From contig JBFWRS010000063.1 in assembly GCA_050248795.1 (NCBI GenBank), positions 1 through 15,212 on the forward strand: a stretch of 15,212 nucleotides of DNA, read 5' to 3'. The position numbers were made by a program, and so were the translations under genes. The notes under the pieces are model-generated. The model saw only the letters and a program-made list of their open reading frames with translations. It ran no database searches and was not told the DNA's origin. The number at the start of each line of letters is the position of its first letter. Position 1 is the first letter of the stretch. Source of the stretch: CAZTDU01 sp050248795. GTDB taxonomy: Bacteria > Pseudomonadota > Gammaproteobacteria > Burkholderiales > SG8-39. Of the stretch, positions 10,492 to 15,212 are shown one piece after another.

Positions 10492-10896
10492 ATGAAGATC
10501 ACCGTTGAAACCACCGTCGCTGCGCCCATCGAGGAAGTCTGGCGGGCATACACCACGCCCGCGGACATCATGCGGTGGAACGCCGCGTCCGACGACTGGC
10601 ACACCACCGCGGCGACGGTGGACCTGCGCGTCGGCGGCGCGTTCTCCTCGCGCATGGAGGCGAAGGACGGCAGCATGGGCTTCGATTTCGCCGGAACCTA
10701 TACCCGGCTGGTTGAGGGAAGCCTGATCGAGTATGCGTTCGGCGACAGGACGGCCAGCGTCGAGTTCACGGATACCGGGGATGGCGTCAACGTCAAGGTC
10801 ACGTTCGACGCGGAATCGACGCACTCGATCGAACAGCAGCGCGACGGCTGGCAGGCGATCCTGCACAATTTCGCCAGGCACGTGGAGGGTCGCTGA
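10492..10896 (+). CDS. SRPBCC (AHSA1/START-like) domain protein
   Basis: A 134-residue single-domain protein. KITVETTVAAPIEEVWRAYT then PADIMRWNAASDDWHTT then DLRVGGAFSSRMEAKDGSMG and the C-terminal helix QQRDGWQAILHNFARHVE are the standard layout of the Aha1-like branch of the SRPBCC fold, a hydrophobic ligand-binding cavity closed by a long C-terminal helix. The ligand is unknown. GGAG precedes the ATG. It overlaps the next gene by 1 bp (TGATG), making the two translationally coupled. Confidence 0.9.
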   Translation: MKITVETTVAAPIEEVWRAYTTPADIMRWNAASDDWHTTAATVDLRVGGAFSSRMEAKDGSMGFDFAGTYTRLVEGSLIEYAFGDRTASVEFTDTGDGVNVKVTFDAESTHSIEQQRDGWQAILHNFARHVEGR

Positions 10897-11321
10897 TGAA
10901 CATCGGGAAATTCATGCAGGGCTACAAGGCGGCGTGGGAGGCCCGCGATCCGGCCATGTTCGCCGCGCTCTTTCAGGCCGACGGGAAGTACCACAACACC
11001 CCGTTCCAGGTGCAGACCGGAAGGGCGGAACTCGCGGAGTACTGGAAGCGGGTGCAGTTGCAGGAAGACGTGCGTGTGACCTGCGAGGTGCTCGCCGATC
11101 AGGGCGACACCGGCATCGCGCACTGGCACGTCAGCTACCAGGTCGCCTCGGAAGAACTGTTCCAGATCTGGGCGCGCTCGGCGGGAACCGGCCTTCCCGC
11201 CAGGAACCCGGGCGATCCGCTACCGCGCATGGTGCTCGATGGCGTGCTGCAGGGGAAATTCGCGGACGGCCTGTGCGCCGAGGCGCGCATCTGGTGGCAC
11301 AGCATGCCCCAGGCGGCTTGA
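10896..11321 (+). CDS. SnoaL/NTF2-like protein
   Basis: A 141-residue protein with the NTF2-like start FMQGYKAAWEARDPAMFAAL, then FQADGKYHNTPF and the segment GRAELAEYWKRV, followed by strands IAHWHVSYQVAS and a C-terminal AEARIWWHSM. The nuclear transport factor 2/SnoaL fold forms a conical cavity used for small-molecule binding or isomerase chemistry. It is a partner of the SRPBCC gene in the same operon, and its stop overlaps a possible TTG start of the cation pump. The role is unknown. Confidence 0.85.
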   Translation: MNIGKFMQGYKAAWEARDPAMFAALFQADGKYHNTPFQVQTGRAELAEYWKRVQLQEDVRVTCEVLADQGDTGIAHWHVSYQVASEELFQIWARSAGTGLPARNPGDPLPRMVLDGVLQGKFADGLCAEARIWWHSMPQAA

Positions 11322-11335
11322 ACCGGGCAGCCGCG

Positions 11336-13987
11336 GTGAAGCCGCCTGACCCGGCGGCGTCGCTCGCGCCGTCCGACTGGCATTGCCTGGACGCCGACGC
11401 GACCGCGGCGCGCCTCGAGACCGACGCGCAACGCGGGCTTTCCGCCGCGGCGGCAGCCGAGCGGCTCGCGCGCCACGGCCCCAACGAGCTGCGGGAGGGC
11501 CGACGGCGGCACCCTCTCGCCATGCTGGCGGCGCAGTTCACCGACTTCATGATCCTGGTGCTGATCGCCGCCGCGGTGATCGCCGGCATCGTCGGCGAGC
11601 CCAAGGACGCGATCGCCATCGTCGTCATCGTGTTTCTCAACGGCATCATCGGCTTCGTGCAGGAGTACCGCGCCGAGCGCGCGATGGCGGCGCTGCGCAG
11701 CATGGCGAGCCCGCAGGCGCGCGTGATCCGCGACGGCGAGCCGGCGCTGCTTGCCGCGACCGGCCTGGTGCCGGGCGACCTGGTCGAGCTGGAAGCCGGC
11801 AACATCGTGCCCGCCGACCTGCGGCTCACCGAAATCGCGGCGCTGAAAGTGGACGAATCCGCGCTCACCGGCGAATCGCAGGCGGTGGAGAAGCGCCTCG
11901 CGGCACTGCAAGACACCGGGCTGCCGCTGGGCGACCGCGTCAACCTCGGCTACAAGGGCACCATCGTCACCTACGGCCGCGCACGCGGCCTGGTGGTGGC
12001 GACCGGCATGGGCACGGAGCTTGGCCGCATCGCCGCGCTGCTGTCGGCGGAATCCGGCAGCACGCCGCTGCAGAAGCGCCTCGCGCGCTTCGGCAAGCAC
12101 CTTGCGTTCGCCGTGCTGGCGATCTGCGCGATCATCTTCGTCTTCGGCTGGCTGCGCGGCGAGCCGCCGCTATTGATGCTGCTCACCGCGGTCAGCCTCG
12201 CGGTCGCCGCGATCCCCGAGGCGCTGCCCGCGGTGGTGACGATTTCGCTCGCGCTCGGCGCCGCGCGCATGGTGCGCCAGAACGCGCTGATCCGCCGCCT
12301 GCCCGCGGTGGAAACGCTGGGCTCGGTCACCTATATCTGCTCGGACAAGACCGGTACGCTGACGCAGAACCGCATGCACGTGGACTGCGTGCAGGCGGCC
12401 GGCGAAACCCGACCGGGCCTCGGCGACGTGGCAGGCGCGCCATGGCGCGAACTCGGCATCGCCATGGCGCTGTGCAACGACGCCGTGGCGAATGGCGCCG
12501 GCGTGCTTAGCGGCGACCCCACCGAGACCGCACTGCTCGAGGCCACCCGCGCCGCCGGATCCGGCGCACCCGGAACCCTGCCAGCCCTGCCTCGGGTGGC
12601 CGAGCTGCCGTTCGACGCCGAGCGCGCGCGCATGAGCACGCTGCATCGCGACGGCGACGGCGTGCTGATGCTGACCAAGGGCGCGCCCGAGAGCGTGCTC
12701 GCGCTGTGCGATGCGCAGCTCGGTGCGGCCGGCGAGACCGCGCTCGACCGCGCGGCGCTGCAAGCAGCGGCTGAACAACTCGCCGCGCAGGGACTGCGCG
12801 TGCTCGCCTTCGCGCAAAAGCGCCTGCCGCGCCTGCCGCAGGCGCTGGATGCGGCTGCGCTGGAGACCGGGCTGTGCTTCATCGGACTGGCCGGCCTGAT
12901 CGACCCGCCGCGGCCGGAAGCCGCCGCGTCGGTCGCCGCGTGCAAGGCCGCCGGCATCGTGCCGGTGATGATCACCGGCGACCATCCGGCGACTGCGCGC
13001 GCGATCGCACGCCGCCTGGGCATCGTCGAGGACGGCGGCCGGGTGCTGACCGGCGGCGAGCTGGCGCGGCTCGCGCCCGCCGAATTCGAGGCTGCGGTGG
13101 CGTCGGTGCGGGTGTACGCGCGCATCAACCCGGAACAGAAGATCAACATCGTGCAGGCGCTGCAGGCGCGCGGCGAGTTCGTCGCCATGACCGGGGACGG
13201 CGTAAACGACGCGCCGGCGCTGAAGATGGCGGACATCGGCATCGCCATGGGCAAGGGCGGCACCGACGTCGCGCGCGAGGCTGCGCACATGACGCTGCTG
13301 GACGACAACTTTGCCACCATCGTGCTCGCGGTGCGCGAAGGCCGCCGCATCTTCGACAACATCCGCAAGTTCGTGAAGTACACCATGACCAGCAACGCCG
13401 GGGAGATCTGGACCATCTTCCTCGCGCCCTTCCTCGGCCTGCCGATACCGCTGCTGCCCATCCACATCCTGTGGATCAACCTGGTCACCGACGGCCTGCC
13501 CGGCCTCGCGCTTGCCGGCGAGCATGCCGAACGCGACGTCATGCGGCGACCGCCGCGCCCGCCGCGCGAAAGCATCTTCGCGCACGGCCTGTGGCAGCAC
13601 ATCCTGTGGGTGGGCCTGCTGATGGGGGGCGTGACGCTGTTGACGCAGGCGTGGGCGATCCGCAGCGGCTCGACGAACTGGCAGAGCATGGTGTTCACGG
13701 TGCTGACGCTGTCGCAGCTCGGCCACGTGCTCGCGGTGCGCTCGGAGCGCGAGTCGCTGTTCTCGATGGGCCTGCTGTCCAACCGCATGCTCGCCGCCGC
13801 GCTCGCCCTGACCTTCGTGCTGCAGATGGCGGTGCTTTACGTGCCATGGCTGAACCCGATTTTCAACACCGCGCCGCTGACGCTGGGCGAACTCGCCGCG
13901 TGCCTCGCGCTCTCGTCCGTGGTGTTCATCGGCGTCGAGCTCGAAAAGGCGCTGGCGCGCCGCGGCTGGCTTTATGCCAGGGCCTGA
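11336..13987 (+). CDS. P2A-type cation-transporting ATPase (Ca2+-ATPase-like)
   Basis: An 883-residue inner-membrane pump. In order: N-terminal cation ATPase domain (LSAAAAAERLARHGPNEL), TM1-2 at about 68-108, actuator motif TGES (178-181), TM4 IPEALPAVVT (293-302), phosphorylation motif DKTGT with Asp337, KGAPE (448-452), TGDHPAT (547-553), TGDGVNDAP (619-627), TM5 SNAGE (686-690), TM6 NLVTDG (715-720), then TM7-10. The TM4 Glu, TM5 Asn/Glu and TM6 Asn/Thr/Asp match the Ca2+ ligands of SERCA-type pumps, so Ca2+ (or Mn2+) export is likely. The start is a GTG at 11336; a TTG at 11318 overlapping the SnoaL stop is the alternative. It ends 19 bp from a convergent gene. Confidence 0.93.
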   Translation: MKPPDPAASLAPSDWHCLDADATAARLETDAQRGLSAAAAAERLARHGPNELREGRRRHPLAMLAAQFTDFMILVLIAAAVIAGIVGEPKDAIAIVVIVFLNGIIGFVQEYRAERAMAALRSMASPQARVIRDGEPALLAATGLVPGDLVELEAGNIVPADLRLTEIAALKVDESALTGESQAVEKRLAALQDTGLPLGDRVNLGYKGTIVTYGRARGLVVATGMGTELGRIAALLSAESGSTPLQKRLARFGKHLAFAVLAICAIIFVFGWLRGEPPLLMLLTAVSLAVAAIPEALPAVVTISLALGAARMVRQNALIRRLPAVETLGSVTYICSDKTGTLTQNRMHVDCVQAAGETRPGLGDVAGAPWRELGIAMALCNDAVANGAGVLSGDPTETALLEATRAAGSGAPGTLPALPRVAELPFDAERARMSTLHRDGDGVLMLTKGAPESVLALCDAQLGAAGETALDRAALQAAAEQLAAQGLRVLAFAQKRLPRLPQALDAAALETGLCFIGLAGLIDPPRPEAAASVAACKAAGIVPVMITGDHPATARAIARRLGIVEDGGRVLTGGELARLAPAEFEAAVASVRVYARINPEQKINIVQALQARGEFVAMTGDGVNDAPALKMADIGIAMGKGGTDVAREAAHMTLLDDNFATIVLAVREGRRIFDNIRKFVKYTMTSNAGEIWTIFLAPFLGLPIPLLPIHILWINLVTDGLPGLALAGEHAERDVMRRPPRPPRESIFAHGLWQHILWVGLLMGGVTLLTQAWAIRSGSTNWQSMVFTVLTLSQLGHVLAVRSERESLFSMGLLSNRMLAAALALTFVLQMAVLYVPWLNPIFNTAPLTLGELAACLALSSVVFIGVELEKALARRGWLYARA

Positions 13988-14006
13988 TGCGCGGCGTGCT
14001 ACAGGT

Positions 14007-14333
14007 TCAGGCCGTAGCGTCGATACCGCTTAGCGCGCGTTCGATTTCCGCCGCGTCGGTCGGGCGCACCAGCCGCGCCGCTTCCCTGCCGCCATCGAGC
14101 ATCACCAGCGTCGGCCACAGCTTGACGCCGAAGGAACGGCCCAGCCGCCTGCCGCTGGCGTCCGCGACCTTCAGGTGCCGCACTCGCGGGTGCGCGGCAA
14201 GCGCGGCTTCGATCAGCGGCTGTGCGCGCCTGCAATGACCGCAATCGGGGCTGCCGAATTCCAGCAGCGTCGGCCCGCCCAGTGCGTCGACCTCGGCGCG
14301 CGCCGGTTCCTTGTCCAGGTAGCTCGTCTCCAT
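14007..14333 (-). CDS. Small thioredoxin-fold protein with CGHC active site
   Basis: A 108-residue thioredoxin-family protein. GPTLLEFGSPDCGHCRRAQP (residues 20-39) holds the redox pair Cys31-Cys34, and KLWPTLVMLDGG contains cis-Pro74. The length is that of a plain thioredoxin; there is no signal peptide, so it is cytoplasmic. The dipeptide between the cysteines is Gly-His rather than the Gly-Pro of thioredoxin, which usually means a more oxidising potential. The ATG at 14333 is preferred; a GTG at 14354 would add seven residues. It is convergent with the cation pump. Confidence 0.85.
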   Translation of the reverse strand: METSYLDKEPARAEVDALGGPTLLEFGSPDCGHCRRAQPLIEAALAAHPRVRHLKVADASGRRLGRSFGVKLWPTLVMLDGGREAARLVRPTDAAEIERALSGIDATA

Positions 14334-14425
14334 AGCTACCAGTTTGCCCGGCACTCAGCGGCCGCACCAGTGGCGGTTTCGCGCCCGCGATGGTTCAATC
14401 GCCCCGTGACGACGAGAAAATCGCA

Positions 14426-15181
14426 ATGCCAGACACCAGCAAGGTAATGATCGTTACCGGCGGCGGCCGGGGAATCGGCGCCGCCACCGCGCGGCTCGCC
14501 GCGCAGCGCGGCTATGCGGTGTGCGTGAACTACCGCGCCGACCGCGCCGCCGCCGATGCGGTAGTCGCCGGCATCGCCGCCGCCGGCGGCCGTGCGATCG
14601 CCGTGGCCGCCGACGTGTCGCAGGAAGCGGACGTGAAGCGCCTCTTCGCCACGGTGGACGCGCAACTGGGCCCGCTGGACGCGCTGGTCAACAACGCCGG
14701 CATCCTCGAGCGCCAGCAGCGCGTCGAGGACGTCGATGCCGCGCGGCTGCAGCGCATCCTTGCCGCCAACGTGGTCGGCGCCTTCCTCTGCGCGCGCGAG
14801 GCGGTGCGGCGCATGTCGACGAAGCACGGCGGCCGCGGCGGCGCCATCGTCAACGTCTCCTCCGCCGCGGCGCGGCTGGGCTCGCCGGGCGAATACGTGG
14901 ACTACGCGGCGTCCAAGGGCGCGGTGGACACGATGACCATCGGCCTCTCGCGCGAGGTCGCCGACGAAGGCATACGTGTGAACGCGGTGCGGCCCGGCTT
15001 CATCTACACCGACATGCATGCCAGCGGCGGCGAACCGGGCCGGGTTGACCGTATCGGCCCGTCGCTGCCGATGAAGCGCGGCGGGCAGGCGTCCGAGGTG
15101 GCGAACGCGATCCTGTGGCTGCTGTCGGACGAAGCGTCCTACGCCACCGGCACGTTCATCGAGCTGGCCGGAGGCCGCTAG
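14426..15181 (+). CDS. Short-chain dehydrogenase/reductase (YgfF-like)
   Basis: A 251-residue classical SDR. The nucleotide-binding TGGGRGIG is at residues 11-18, the structural NNAG at 89-92, catalytic Ser146 in NVSSAA, and Tyr160 and Lys164 in YAASK; GIRVNAVRPGFIYTDMH follows. The RLGSPGEYVDYAASKGA wording resembles E. coli YgfF and related sugar or polyol dehydrogenases; an NADP(H) preference is suggested by YRADRA after the second strand (Arg37 and Arg40). The ATG at 14426 was chosen since the fold begins there, although an in-frame upstream ATG at 14390 exists. The substrate is not known. It is complete, ending 31 bp before the window edge. Confidence 0.92.
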   Translation: MPDTSKVMIVTGGGRGIGAATARLAAQRGYAVCVNYRADRAAADAVVAGIAAAGGRAIAVAADVSQEADVKRLFATVDAQLGPLDALVNNAGILERQQRVEDVDAARLQRILAANVVGAFLCAREAVRRMSTKHGGRGGAIVNVSSAAARLGSPGEYVDYAASKGAVDTMTIGLSREVADEGIRVNAVRPGFIYTDMHASGGEPGRVDRIGPSLPMKRGGQASEVANAILWLLSDEASYATGTFIELAGGR

Positions 15182-15212
15182 CACGGCGCGCGGGTTTGCG
15201 CACGGGGGCGCG

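Noticed and set aside
12170..13788. Large minus-strand frames opposite the P-type ATPase
   Set aside because: They are shadows of a complete ATPase with every family motif in the plus-strand frame.
1..15212. CRISPR arrays, tRNA or rRNA genes
   Set aside because: No regularly spaced repeats and no tRNA- or rRNA-like sequence were found when reading through the window.

Overview
The window looks like chromosomal DNA of a high-GC, Gram-negative bacterium, most likely a betaproteobacterium (Burkholderiales-like). This is inferred from the strong G/C third-position bias of the metabolic genes and from the gene families present; no rRNA or other phylogenetic marker is in view. There are two compositional zones: GC-rich metabolic genes at both ends (about 1-2920 and 8360-15212), and a visibly more AT-rich accessory stretch between them (about 3040-8250).

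Left zone. The 5' end of a ThDP enzyme resembling sulfoacetaldehyde acetyltransferase (Xsc) reads leftward. Divergent from it is a tight rightward run of an IclR-type regulator, an FMN nitroreductase-family protein and a complete short-type citrate (or 2-methylcitrate) synthase; the last two genes overlap by 4 bp.

Middle zone. Two BrnT/BrnA toxin-antitoxin pairs lie at 3092-3641 and 4269-4830, each with an inverted repeat over its probable promoter. Between them are a fragment of the 3' end of a CoA-transferase gene and a second, 5'-truncated copy of the citrate synthase 3' end. These pieces fit one history: a tandem duplication of about 1.23 kb (2505-3730), followed by two changes in the second copy. 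One is a 686-bp brnTA insertion bounded by 16-bp direct repeats; the other is replacement of the second brnT and the brnA 5' part by an integron gene-cassette array. The array (about 5194-8251) has four convincing attC-like sites, one weaker site at its left edge, and cassettes coding for a zinc-ribbon coiled-coil protein plus a WYL-like protein, a DUF5677-like protein, two small unknown proteins, a GIY-YIG-like protein and a two-helix membrane protein. No integron integrase gene is in the window, so within it this is a cluster of attC sites lacking an integrase (CALIN).

Right zone. A CaiB/BaiF (family III) CoA transferase and a VapB/VapC-type toxin-antitoxin pair with a perfect 8-bp inverted-repeat operator all read leftward. 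After a palindromic intergenic repeat comes a rightward translationally coupled set: an SRPBCC (AHSA1-like) protein, a SnoaL/NTF2-like protein and a P2A-type (Ca2+-ATPase-like) cation pump. A small thioredoxin-fold protein is convergent with the pump, and a short-chain dehydrogenase closes the window.

The most interesting part is the reconstructable mosaic at 2505-8430, where duplicated metabolic-gene ends, toxin-antitoxin modules and integron cassettes have been assembled between a citrate synthase and a CoA transferase. The cassette proteins of unknown function are the best candidates for new biology.
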